A stretch of DNA of 64,000 nucleotides from the NCBI GenBank assembly GCA_020636005.1, contig JACJYR010000001.1, positions 1,560,001 to 1,624,000 on the forward strand, given 5' to 3'. This DNA is from Lewinellaceae bacterium. Lineage in GTDB: Bacteria; Bacteroidota; Bacteroidia; Chitinophagales; Saprospiraceae. This document shows, piece after piece, positions 17,918 to 26,174 of the stretch. The position numbers and the translations under genes are program-made. The first letter of the stretch is position 1. Each line of letters opens with the position of its first letter. The notes under the pieces were generated by a model, which worked only from the letters and a program-made list of their open reading frames with translations, did not search any database and had not been told where the DNA came from.

Positions 17918-19450
17918 ATGAAATGGTCCCCGACCTTGTTTTTGTTAATGGTTCTTTTCTTTGTGGCTGGATGTAAAAAGTCAGAAGACCTCCAGGATGC
18001 CGAAATTATTTCCGGCAGTGCGGAATTCGCCATTCCCCTGTTCAAAGCCAGTACCTCCATTGAGGAATTGCTGGAAAATTTCGATGAATACACTGTCATC
18101 GAAGTAGATGCGGACGGCGTGGTCCACCTCCGTTACGTCGGTGATGTGTTGACACAGCAGGCGGCTGAATTTTTTGCAGAAACGAAAGCCAAGCTCCCCT
18201 TCCTCATCCCCCTCGACAGCACCTATTTTGCCCTGCCGTTCAAGCAGGAAGGCCAGCTCGAAGTGGACTTTGCCACCTACGGCGAAGGGATTGTGTACCC
18301 AGCGGTCATCTGCAAATACCCTGATTCGGTCTTCCTCACCATGAAAATACTGCAGGCCGTGAAAGGAAATGACACGTTGACCATGCACAGCAAGTTCCTC
18401 GGCCCCCTTGGCGACCCTTTCCCCTATTTTTTCGATTACGACTCTGTTCAAACGCCAGGCTACAACCTCATCCCCAACGACGGGGTAATCTACGTGAGCT
18501 ACGATGCCAGGAACAAAAACGGCGAGCCGGTGGATATGGAGTTTGTGGGCTTGTGCAGCAGGAACATTGACTTTTCCTATATCGAAGGCTACCTTGGCAA
18601 TTTTACCAACCGGGGCAAGCGGGACAGCATCTCCATTGATTTTTTCAAAAACTGGGTGCAGGGCGATGTGTATTTTCAAAACCCCGTCATCAAAATCCAT
18701 ATCATCAACTCTTTTGGCCTGCCCACCCGCTCCTCCATTGACACCTTCGACATCCTCACTGCCGATGGCCAGCGAAAAAAGCTGGAAAGCAGCTTTATTT
18801 CTGATACAGGCATTGACTTTGCCTACCCCGACCTGAACAGCATCGGTGAGACCCGCAGCATGACGTTCGTTTTCAATGCCGACAATTCCAACATCGAAGA
18901 CGTGCTCAGTTCCCGCCCCATCGCGTTGGACTACAAGGTGGACGCCATCATGAACCCCGACAGCATAGCCGGCCTGCGAGGTTTTATCACCGACAGCAGC
19001 TACTATAAAATCCAGGTGGAGGTGGATTTGCCGCTGTACGGCAGGGCTTCCGGCTTTGTGGTGACGGATACTTTCAACGTGGATCTGAGCCAGTTTGACG
19101 AGGCCGAAGAAGTGGAGTTCAAAATGGTGGCCGACAACGGTATGCCGCTTGGCATTGACGCTCAGGTCTATTTTATAGGTGAAAACGGTGTGGCGCTCGA
19201 TACCCTTTTTGAAAACACCAAACAGGTCGTGGCATCGGCCCCGGTAGATGCGCAGGGCATCGTCACGGAGCGGATCTCCCAAATTACTTTTACCACATTC
19301 GACTCCATCCGCTTCGACAAAGTGAGGCCAGCTAAAAAGCTGGCCTTAGTAGCTTCGTTTTCCACTTTTGACACTGGCCAGCAACCCGTCAAAGCCCTCA
19401 AAGGGCAGGGCGTGGAAATAAGGATGGGGATGAAGGTGAAGCGGAAATGA
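17918..19450 (+). CDS. Large lipoprotein of unknown function
   Basis: A 510-residue lipoprotein. The signal sequence ends in the lipobox FVAGC followed by KKSEDL; acidic residues near +2/+3 of this kind are seen on exported Bacteroidota lipoproteins. The mature chain is mainly beta-prone, with repeated strands rich in Asp/Tyr, and shows no known catalytic motif. It stands alone between the beta-CASP gene and tsaD (convergent). I do not recognise the family. Confidence 0.65.
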   Translation: MKWSPTLFLLMVLFFVAGCKKSEDLQDAEIISGSAEFAIPLFKASTSIEELLENFDEYTVIEVDADGVVHLRYVGDVLTQQAAEFFAETKAKLPFLIPLDSTYFALPFKQEGQLEVDFATYGEGIVYPAVICKYPDSVFLTMKILQAVKGNDTLTMHSKFLGPLGDPFPYFFDYDSVQTPGYNLIPNDGVIYVSYDARNKNGEPVDMEFVGLCSRNIDFSYIEGYLGNFTNRGKRDSISIDFFKNWVQGDVYFQNPVIKIHIINSFGLPTRSSIDTFDILTADGQRKKLESSFISDTGIDFAYPDLNSIGETRSMTFVFNADNSNIEDVLSSRPIALDYKVDAIMNPDSIAGLRGFITDSSYYKIQVEVDLPLYGRASGFVVTDTFNVDLSQFDEAEEVEFKMVADNGMPLGIDAQVYFIGENGVALDTLFENTKQVVASAPVDAQGIVTERISQITFTTFDSIRFDKVRPAKKLALVASFSTFDTGQQPVKALKGQGVEIRMGMKVKRK

Positions 19451-19548
19451 AATAGTACCCCTTACCACGCTTGCCCAGAAGCCGACTTCGAACTTGCCGT
19501 GCTTTAAAAATTCTTCCGGCACCCGGCATTTAGGCCTTAAATATTCTC

Positions 19549-20550
19549 TTACCAATCCATCCTGGCAGTAGGTACAACGTCCTGTCCTGCAAAATCGCCC
19601 TTTAAATATTTGTAGTAACCCGTGACCGCTATCATAGCGGCGTTGTCGGTACAATATTCAAACTTTGGGATGTAGGTGTTCCAACCTTCCGCCTGGCCCA
19701 TGTTTTCCAGCCCTTTCCGCAGGCCCGAGTTGGCAGAGACCCCCCCGGCGATGGCGATCTCCCGGATGCCCGTCTGCAAGGCGGCAGCTTTTAGTTTTTT
19801 CAACAAAATGGATGTGATACGTTCCTGCACGGATGCGCAGATGTCGGCCAGGTTATTTTGGATAAAACCGGGGTCTGCCCTGCTTTGGTCGCGGAGGAAA
19901 TATAGAATAGCGGTTTTCAGGCCACTGAAACTGAAGTCGAGTCCTTTGACCTGGGGTTCGGGGAAGTCGAAAACGGGTTGCCCCTGCTGGGCGAGTTGGT
20001 CAATAATGGGGCCGGCGGGATAATCGAGGCCGAGCATTTTTCCTGTTTTGTCAAAAGCCTCCCCAGCAGCATCGTCCAGCGTTTCCCCCAACAATTCCAT
20101 GACGAGGTAATCTTTCACCAAAACAAGTTGGGTATGCCCGCCGGAGACCGTGAGGCAGAGGAAAGGGAACTTTGGCATGGGCGCTTCTGCAAAATGTGCC
20201 AGTATATGCGCCTGCATGTGATGGACGCCCATGAGCGGGACGCCGAGGCCAAGGGCCATCGCCTTGGCGAAGGAGGAGCCGACCAGCAGCGAGCCGATAA
20301 GGCCGGGGCCTTTTGTAAAAGCAATGCCGTTCAGGTCGCCTTTATCAATGCCCGCCTTTTTGAGGGCCATGTCCACCACAGGGACAATGTTCTCCTGGTG
20401 GGCCCTCGAAGCCACCTCCGGCACCACGCCTCCATACAGTTTATGCACCTCCTGGCTGGCCACTACATTGCTCAGGATGGTACCATCCCTGAGTACCGCC
20501 GCTGCTGTATCGTCGCAGGAAGATTCGATTCCTAAAATAATTATGCTCAC
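19549..20550 (-). CDS. tsaD: tRNA N6-adenosine threonylcarbamoyltransferase TsaD
   Basis: A 333-residue ASKHA-fold enzyme that adds threonylcarbamoyl to A37 of ANN-decoding tRNAs, working with TsaB/TsaE. The opening IILGIESSCDDTAAA is diagnostic, and the iron-binding HHMQAHILAH is intact, as are SGGHTQL and the late GGVSANSGLR. I place the start at the GTG at 20550; the longer frame uses TTG and adds eight Lys/Asn-rich residues unlike TsaD. It is convergent with the lipoprotein gene. Confidence 0.95.
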   Translation of the reverse strand: MSIIILGIESSCDDTAAAVLRDGTILSNVVASQEVHKLYGGVVPEVASRAHQENIVPVVDMALKKAGIDKGDLNGIAFTKGPGLIGSLLVGSSFAKAMALGLGVPLMGVHHMQAHILAHFAEAPMPKFPFLCLTVSGGHTQLVLVKDYLVMELLGETLDDAAGEAFDKTGKMLGLDYPAGPIIDQLAQQGQPVFDFPEPQVKGLDFSFSGLKTAILYFLRDQSRADPGFIQNNLADICASVQERITSILLKKLKAAALQTGIREIAIAGGVSANSGLRKGLENMGQAEGWNTYIPKFEYCTDNAAMIAVTGYYKYLKGDFAGQDVVPTARMDW

Positions 20551-20762
20551 ACAGTAATTTTTTTTATTTGACAATCTCTACATTTATGCCCGGATTCCAA
20601 TTGTTCCCACCAACCAGTCCATCAAAAGGCAAAAATAAGGTAGCCGGAAAGGAACAACCAACAGCCTCCAGGTAAAACAGCCTACTGGACAAACCAGCAC
20701 TATTACTTAAAGGTCGAATTTCATTAACCATTCAAATACTCTTTATCCAAAACCATTCAGAC

Positions 20763-21149
20763 ATGCTAGGCACAAAATCAAAACCAAAACAGGAGAAAAA
20801 CCTCACCGTTGCGTCCAACGGATTGAAAGAATCCTCAGAGACCTGCGTAGTGGCATCGGGCACTTCGTTTGAAGGAAAATTTTCCGCCACTGAAAACGTC
20901 CGCCTGGACGGTTATATCAAGGGGGAGGTAAAATGTTCCCAGCGCCTGGTCATGGGCGAAACAGGCCGCATCGAGGGCAACGTTCGCACAAAGGATGCCA
21001 TCATCATGGGTACCATTGAAGGCGATGTGCTGGTAGAAAACACCCTCCACCTGAAAGGGCCTGCGAAAATCAGGGGCACCATCCAATCAAAGTACATGGT
21101 CGTTGACGAAGGGGCCCGCTACGTTGGGGAATGCAAAATAGGTGGGTAA
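20763..21149 (+). CDS. Bactofilin
   Basis: A 128-residue bactofilin (polymer-forming cytoskeletal protein). The DUF583 beta-helix covers residues ~32-125: repeated six-residue rungs such as FEGKFSATENVRLDG, GRIEGNVRTKDAIIMG and GTIEGDVLVENTLHLKG. A disordered basic N-terminus precedes it. Bactofilins form filaments without nucleotide and help place cell-wall machinery. It heads a run of genes including an anchored protein, DUF3822 and rsmD. Confidence 0.92.
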   Translation: MLGTKSKPKQEKNLTVASNGLKESSETCVVASGTSFEGKFSATENVRLDGYIKGEVKCSQRLVMGETGRIEGNVRTKDAIIMGTIEGDVLVENTLHLKGPAKIRGTIQSKYMVVDEGARYVGECKIGG

Positions 21150-21388
21150 AAGTTGTTGATATTTTTTGTGGAAAATTCTTGGCCCTTCGCACAACCCTCC
21201 ATTCCGTATCTGCATCTTGAATAGGCGTCGTCCTGCCTTTTTGAGCTGGTGTTTTCCGTCCTAAATTTGAGCGGTATGGAAAAAATAATCCTAGGCTTCT
21301 GCTGGAAATGGGTTGATTGCTTAAAATTGCAGCCTGAAACGATGACCGACACAAAAAATATTTTATCATTGCATCAAAACAAACCGGA

Positions 21389-21976
21389 ATGAAAAAGAGA
21401 ACGATTTTCAATGCCTTGATGTTCCTGCTCATCCTCTTCCTGGGCTACGTCCTGTATGCCCAAATCCAGGAACCCATTGCCTTTCAGCAAACAAAGGACA
21501 AAAGGGAGCAAGCTGTGATCAGCCAACTCATCCAAATCCGCAAGGCCCAGGAGGCTTACCGGGGGGTCACAGGCGCTTTTGCACCCTCTTTCAGTGCCTT
21601 GGTCGATACCCTCAAAACAGGTAAATTCGTTATCGTGCAAGTCTTTGGCGATCCGGACGATCCCAACAACAAGGAAGCCGTCCGCTACGATTCTACCTAT
21701 ATTCCGGCCATTGATTCCGTGATGAAAATGGGGATAAAACTGGACGGCATAGGTATCGTGCCTTATGGAAATGGCATCGAATTCGAGATACATGCCGATA
21801 CGGCCTCCTACCAGTCTGCTACGGTGGATGTGGTAGAAGTGGGGATACCTTACGCAAAGTTTATGGGAGAATTCGCCGATCCCAAATACAAAAAGTACGA
21901 TGAGCGGTACGACCCGAAAAAGAAGATCAAATTCGGCGATCTTAACAAACCCATTCTAACCGGAAGTTGGGAGTGA
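21389..21976 (+). CDS. Membrane-anchored conserved protein (pseudopilin-like)
   Basis: A 195-residue protein with one N-terminal hydrophobic segment (residues ~8-24), then a helix with QLIQIRKAQEAYRGVTGAFAPSF. That order recalls pseudopilins, but no prepilin cleavage site is visible. The soluble remainder has no known motif. Its stop overlaps the GTG start of the DUF3822 gene, showing translational coupling. Function unknown. Confidence 0.65.
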   Translation: MKKRTIFNALMFLLILFLGYVLYAQIQEPIAFQQTKDKREQAVISQLIQIRKAQEAYRGVTGAFAPSFSALVDTLKTGKFVIVQVFGDPDDPNNKEAVRYDSTYIPAIDSVMKMGIKLDGIGIVPYGNGIEFEIHADTASYQSATVDVVEVGIPYAKFMGEFADPKYKKYDERYDPKKKIKFGDLNKPILTGSWE

Positions 21977-22827
21977 GCATCAACATCATCGAGTCTGAAT
22001 TCAACAAGAAAGATTCTTCAGCCTATCAACTGTCCATCCTGTTGGGAATGGACAGTTTGGTTTATTTTTTATTCGATGTGGGCACCCAGCAGGCCCTTCT
22101 GCTGAAGTCCGTCCCTTTGGAAAACCCTCAAAACAATGTGCAGGGCCTGTGCGAGTCGCTCAAGCAGTTTTTCGGGCAGGAAGACCTTTTCAGCTACCTG
22201 TTCCGCAGGGTCAGGATAGCCTTGCCGTCGTCGGTGTCGGCCATCGTGCCGGCCCGCCTTTTCAATGAAGCCGAAAGGGCTACTTACCTGGAAGAGCTGA
22301 TCAGTGATGGCCCCCACAGCTATGTCCAGCACGACGAGCTGGGGGATATGGGGGTCAATATTGTTTACCCGGTCGCTACCGAACTGGTCGCCACCTTGAA
22401 AAAGCAATTCCCCACCGGCAAGTTTTTCAGCCCCTCCACGCCCCTGCTGCTCGGTTTCAAAAAAACCATAGATATTGACGAAAGGGGTACGACCGTCTTT
22501 GCCTACCTCGCCGAGGATAAGGTGTATATCCTCGCATTTGAAAAGCAAAACCTTTTGTTTTTTAACGCCTACCCTTTCCAGGCCACCAGCGATGTCATGT
22601 ATTTTGTATTATTGGTGTACGAACAACTGAACCTGAGCCCCGCCGAAATACCGTTGGTGCTCAGCGGAAACATCGTGGCAGATTCTGATATTTACAGGAC
22701 GCTTTACCGCTATGTGGCCGATATACGTTTTTTAGAGGAACTTCCTTTTTTGAAATTTGGCCGCAAATTCCAGGAAATACCGCCCTATTTCAACTTTAAC
22801 CTCTACTCACTGGCCCTCTGCAAATAA
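21973..22827 (+). CDS. DUF3822 family protein
   Basis: A 284-residue protein matching DUF3822, a Bacteroidota-specific family with an actin/ASKHA-like fold, next to rsmD here as in many relatives. I use the GTG at 21973, which overlaps the upstream TGA (GTGA), rather than the TTG two codons earlier. Visible family features are the N-terminal LSILLGMDSLVYFLFD strand pair and the late LVLSGNIVADSDIYRTLYRYV. The role is unknown. Confidence 0.75.
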   Translation: MSINIIESEFNKKDSSAYQLSILLGMDSLVYFLFDVGTQQALLLKSVPLENPQNNVQGLCESLKQFFGQEDLFSYLFRRVRIALPSSVSAIVPARLFNEAERATYLEELISDGPHSYVQHDELGDMGVNIVYPVATELVATLKKQFPTGKFFSPSTPLLLGFKKTIDIDERGTTVFAYLAEDKVYILAFEKQNLLFFNAYPFQATSDVMYFVLLVYEQLNLSPAEIPLVLSGNIVADSDIYRTLYRYVADIRFLEELPFLKFGRKFQEIPPYFNFNLYSLALCK

Positions 22828-22875
22828 GCCAGGCGGCCTACCAACCGCCAGCATCCTTTAACCGAACTGACGACC

Positions 22876-23460
22876 ATGCGCATCATCTCCGGCAGGTTCA
22901 AAGGCAGGCGGTTCAGCCCGCCCGCAGATAAATGGCCCACCCGGCCCACCACCGACTTTGCCAAGGAGGGCCTCTTCAATATCTTGCAAAATACCCTCGA
23001 TTTTGAGGAAATAAAAGTGCTCGATCTCTTCGGCGGCACCGGCAACCACAGCTACGAGTTCATCTCCCGTGGATGCAGGCAAGTGACTTATGTGGACAAA
23101 TTTCCCGGCTGCGTGAAGTTCGTGCAGAAAACCGCCACGGCGCTCGGCATCGAAGGCTTTATTAATATCGTGCAGGCCGATGTGTTCAAGTTTGTCGAAC
23201 GGCCAACAGGACCATACGATTATATCTTTGCCGGGCCTCCTTACCCGCTACCTACCATTGACCTCATTCCTGATTTGATTTTTGAGAAAAAACTATTGTC
23301 GCCTGGCGGTTGGTTCGTATTGGAGCACAACGCCAACCATGCTTTTGAAACACACCCCCGTTTTTTACAGCAGCGCAATTATGGGGGCACGATTTTCAGT
23401 TTTTTTGAGATGCCGGCGCCGGTGCAAGTGGATGAAACAGAAAGCGGAGGCCATCCATAG
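22876..23460 (+). CDS. rsmD: 16S rRNA (guanine-N2)-methyltransferase RsmD
   Basis: A 194-residue SAM-dependent methyltransferase for G966 of 16S rRNA. It starts MRIISGRFKGRRF, typical of RsmD. The SAM loop is VLDLFGGTGNHSYEFISRG and the acidic motif is VTYVDKF. The catalytic motif, normally (D/N)PPY/F, reads AGPPYPL: Gly replaces Asp. Either this lineage tolerates it or activity is changed. It lies 48 bases after DUF3822 and 35 bases before the alkyltransferase-like gene, probably one operon. Confidence 0.9.
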   Translation: MRIISGRFKGRRFSPPADKWPTRPTTDFAKEGLFNILQNTLDFEEIKVLDLFGGTGNHSYEFISRGCRQVTYVDKFPGCVKFVQKTATALGIEGFINIVQADVFKFVERPTGPYDYIFAGPPYPLPTIDLIPDLIFEKKLLSPGGWFVLEHNANHAFETHPRFLQQRNYGGTIFSFFEMPAPVQVDETESGGHP

Positions 23461-23495
23461 GCCGTTGATTTTCAGATTTCCCGAAGCTATCCCGT

Positions 23496-23822
23496 ATGAA
23501 AGAAGAAACCTACATCGAACAAGTCCATGCCGTGGTGAAAAGCATACCGCCTGGCCGGGTGACCTCCTACGGTGCCATTGCCGATTTCCTGGCGCTCGGC
23601 TCTGCCCGCATGGTCGGATGGGCGCTCTACAACAGCTTGCCAGGCGACAGTGTGCCAGCCCACCGGGTGGTGAACCGCAAAGGGGAACTCAGCGGCCGGA
23701 ACAATTTCCCGACACCCACCCTGATGCAGGAATTGTTGGAGAAAGAGGGCATCGAAGTGGTGAACGACCGGGTATTGGAATTTGAGCAATTGTTTTGGAA
23801 CCCCTGGGAGGCGGGGGAGTAG
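23496..23822 (+). CDS. Alkyltransferase-like protein (ATL)
   Basis: A 108-residue protein of the MGMT/Ada C-terminal fold. The DNA-binding helix-turn-helix is near PPGRVTSYGAIADFLALG. The active-site motif PCHR of O6-alkylguanine transferases reads PAHRVVNRKG, so Cys is replaced by Ala and methyl transfer is impossible. ATL proteins bind O6-alkylguanine and hand it to nucleotide excision repair. It lies downstream of rsmD, probably co-transcribed. Confidence 0.88.
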   Translation: MKEETYIEQVHAVVKSIPPGRVTSYGAIADFLALGSARMVGWALYNSLPGDSVPAHRVVNRKGELSGRNNFPTPTLMQELLEKEGIEVVNDRVLEFEQLFWNPWEAGE

Positions 23823-23935
23823 TTGGAAGATGGCGGATTTCATGGATGCAATTTTCGGGAGAAACGGGGAAAAGGGGTGGGAAAAGTTTCAGGGGAAGGC
23901 AAGCAACTTGGCCTGCCTTGATTTGGTTTAATTTG

Positions 23936-23943
23936 TACTTTTG
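23936..23943 (+). promoter_or_regulatory. Candidate -7 box (TAnnTTTG)
   Basis: TACTTTTG matches the Bacteroidota -7 box, 10 bases before the antitoxin-like ATG. A plausible TTG lies 18 bases upstream. Low weight, as such AT-rich matches are common. Confidence 0.3.
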
Positions 23944-23953
23944 TAAAAATTGA

Positions 23954-24184
23954 ATGGCTATGAATATCGCCGAAATAAAACTCAACCTTTTCAGGAACAT
24001 AGATGACCTGCCGGAAAAGTTGCTGCTTGAGCTACGGGCGTTGATTGACGACTTTTTGGCAAAAAAACAAAAGCTGATCCAAACGCCTCCGCAACAACGT
24101 CTGCCTAGGCAGTTTGGCTGTATGAAAGGCACGGTCATTTATATGGCACCCGACTTTGACGAACCCTCTATCTTTACCTTTTAA
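23954..24184 (+). CDS. Orphan DUF2281-like antitoxin
   Basis: A 76-residue protein. The N-terminal helix pair (LRNIDDLPEKLLLELRALIDDFLAKKQ) and the FGCMKGTVIYMAPDFDEP block match DUF2281/VapB-like antitoxins. Those normally continue to a short acidic LEDFKEYM-type tail and overlap a PIN toxin. Here the tail is replaced by SIFTF and no toxin gene follows; the next gene is the ATPase 24 bases on. Probably a relic. Confidence 0.55.
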   Translation: MAMNIAEIKLNLFRNIDDLPEKLLLELRALIDDFLAKKQKLIQTPPQQRLPRQFGCMKGTVIYMAPDFDEPSIFTF

Positions 24185-24208
24185 ATTATTGTTTTCAACC
24201 TATAGAGT

Positions 24209-25525
24209 ATGATAAAGACCATTCGCATACAGAATTTCAGGAGCCTGCAGGACGTAACATTGGATTTGCAGGATGTCAACCTTTTGATCGGGCCGAACAA
24301 TTCGGGGAAGAGTAATTTGTTGAAGGCGTTTGTTTTTTTAGGGAAGTTTTTTATGGGGGATATCTATCCTGAAAACGAACTACTTAAAAGATATTTCTAC
24401 TTAAATACTTTCCCTGAAAAATCAGGTAATACACTATCCTTTACTTTTCTAAATGCGGATGAAATATATAAATTTGAGCTACAGGGAATTACTGACAATA
24501 GAAACTTTGCATTCAGGCAAATTAATGGATTTCTAAGAAAAGAATATGTAACAGAGGATATAGTTAATATTGATTTAGATAATGTAAAATACCTCACTAA
24601 GGTTTTTTCAAATTTTGTAATAGCTATAAACGGGGGCCATGCTTTTAAAAAATTCTTTAAAAACCCATTAATCAGTAGCATTGCAAGTGAAAAAGAAAAA
24701 GCCGTAACCATTTGGTTTGATAAAAATGATGGGAAACTATCAAGTATAACAACTTCAATTGAACCAATTGATTATTCAGGATCATTTGGTGGATTTCCAA
24801 CACTTTCAACTGTTTTAGATAAGGCCGGTATTTATTCTGTAAACATTTCCAACCTCAAACAACCATACCCCACCCTTGAAGAGGACTATTCTGTCAAATC
24901 CGATGCCTCCAACCTTGTCGCTTTTTTGGACAACATGCGGGATAACAAACCCCAAATCATGAGTGCCATTAACAGCCATTTAAAAGATTGCATCAAAGAG
25001 TTTGAGTCTATCAGTTTTGAAAAAGTCAAACTCCCAAAAGACCACAACTTAAGAAAAATACATGGCGACAAAACCTTCAAGCGCCTCGGCGTCCAGGATA
25101 AATTCGGCCAAACCTACTGGGCGGATGAACTCTCCGATGGCACACTCTATTTCCTCGCCCTCCTCGCCATAATCCACCAACCCGACCCGCCCAAACTGCT
25201 CATGGTAGAGGAACCCGAAAACGGCATCCATCCCCGCCGGATAAAGGAAATCATTGACTACTTCTTCACGATTGCAGATGAGAAAGGAATCCAAGTCATT
25301 CTGACCACACACAGCACGATGGTCATTGACCAATTCAAGGATTTGCCGGAGAGCGTTTTCGTGTTTGACAAAAAAGACCAAAGTACGCAAATCAGAAACC
25401 TGCTGACCGACATCATCGCAGAAGACAAACAAAAATCGAAAGAACTCAATTTACCTGAACTTGACCTCAGCGGCTCTTTGGGCGACCATTGGGCGGCAGG
25501 TTTAATTGGTGGTGTCCCGAGATGA
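24209..25525 (+). CDS. AAA ATPase of a two-gene defence-like pair
   Basis: A 438-residue ABC/SMC-head-type ATPase (AAA_21). Walker A GPNNSGKS is at 28-35, Walker B LLMVEEPENGIHP near 340, and LTTHSTMVI follows. The ends use host-like codons, while 24360-24860 is AT-rich, as expected for a variable recognition domain. Its TGA overlaps the ATG of a TOPRIM-like gene. ATPase plus small TOPRIM protein is the layout of AbiL (RloA/RloB) and PARIS (AriA/AriB), where the ATPase senses infection and releases a TOPRIM effector. Function here is inferred. Confidence 0.82.
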   Translation: MIKTIRIQNFRSLQDVTLDLQDVNLLIGPNNSGKSNLLKAFVFLGKFFMGDIYPENELLKRYFYLNTFPEKSGNTLSFTFLNADEIYKFELQGITDNRNFAFRQINGFLRKEYVTEDIVNIDLDNVKYLTKVFSNFVIAINGGHAFKKFFKNPLISSIASEKEKAVTIWFDKNDGKLSSITTSIEPIDYSGSFGGFPTLSTVLDKAGIYSVNISNLKQPYPTLEEDYSVKSDASNLVAFLDNMRDNKPQIMSAINSHLKDCIKEFESISFEKVKLPKDHNLRKIHGDKTFKRLGVQDKFGQTYWADELSDGTLYFLALLAIIHQPDPPKLLMVEEPENGIHPRRIKEIIDYFFTIADEKGIQVILTTHSTMVIDQFKDLPESVFVFDKKDQSTQIRNLLTDIIAEDKQKSKELNLPELDLSGSLGDHWAAGLIGGVPR

Positions 25526-26142
25526 TAACAATCACTTACGGTATTTTCGCAGAGGATAGTGCTATTAAAGTATTCATCGAAAAAACTCTGCCTCAACTCG
25601 TTCCAAATTTTGGATTTCATCATGCTGTCCAATTTGAACATGCCGAAGATTTTACCAATTTTATTATCGCTACTGGCAAAGATTATGTGAAGGAAAAATT
25701 TATGAGTGTAGTTGCTCACGGAGTGAAGACGTATGCTTTAGAATTGTGCTTTGTGGGCTTAGATGCTGATGAAGACGAACACGATATTTTATTTAACCAA
25801 ATGAATGAAAAATTGGCAGGAAGTCATTTGGAACATATTACTTTGGTTTTTATTCCTGTCCAATGTATTGAATATTGGCTGTGGTATTTGAAAACGAAGC
25901 TTGATGACCTATCTTTAGTATCCACTCCTGTGATTGATGGCTACAACTTGAGGAAAGATAAAGAAATCAAAAAACTGGTTTATGGGAAAAAACGCATCAA
26001 TAATCAAGAATGTGCAGTAATAATCACAGAATTGACCAAAAACATTGACTTCGATTGGCTTAATGCCCATTCAGCCAGTTTCAAACATTTTTATAATTTA
26101 TTCCACGACTACCTGAAAAAGAACTTTGGAGTTGCTCTATAG
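25522..26142 (+). CDS. RloB/DUF4276-like TOPRIM effector candidate
   Basis: A 206-residue protein overlapping the ATPase gene by 4 bases. A TOPRIM-like pattern is visible: Glu11 in GIFAEDSAIK, acids at 81/83/85 in VGLDADEDE, and PVQCIEYWLWYLK (Glu117), which resembles the FE.WLL segment of RloB/DUF4276 proteins. These residues would bind Mg and form a nuclease site. The gene is AT-rich. The start is the ATG at 25522; the longer frame begins inside the ATPase gene. The TOPRIM assignment needs a structure model. Confidence 0.6.
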   Translation: MITITYGIFAEDSAIKVFIEKTLPQLVPNFGFHHAVQFEHAEDFTNFIIATGKDYVKEKFMSVVAHGVKTYALELCFVGLDADEDEHDILFNQMNEKLAGSHLEHITLVFIPVQCIEYWLWYLKTKLDDLSLVSTPVIDGYNLRKDKEIKKLVYGKKRINNQECAVIITELTKNIDFDWLNAHSASFKHFYNLFHDYLKKNFGVAL

Positions 26143-26174
26143 TCATTTTTCAGTTTAGCATATTTTTCCTATCC

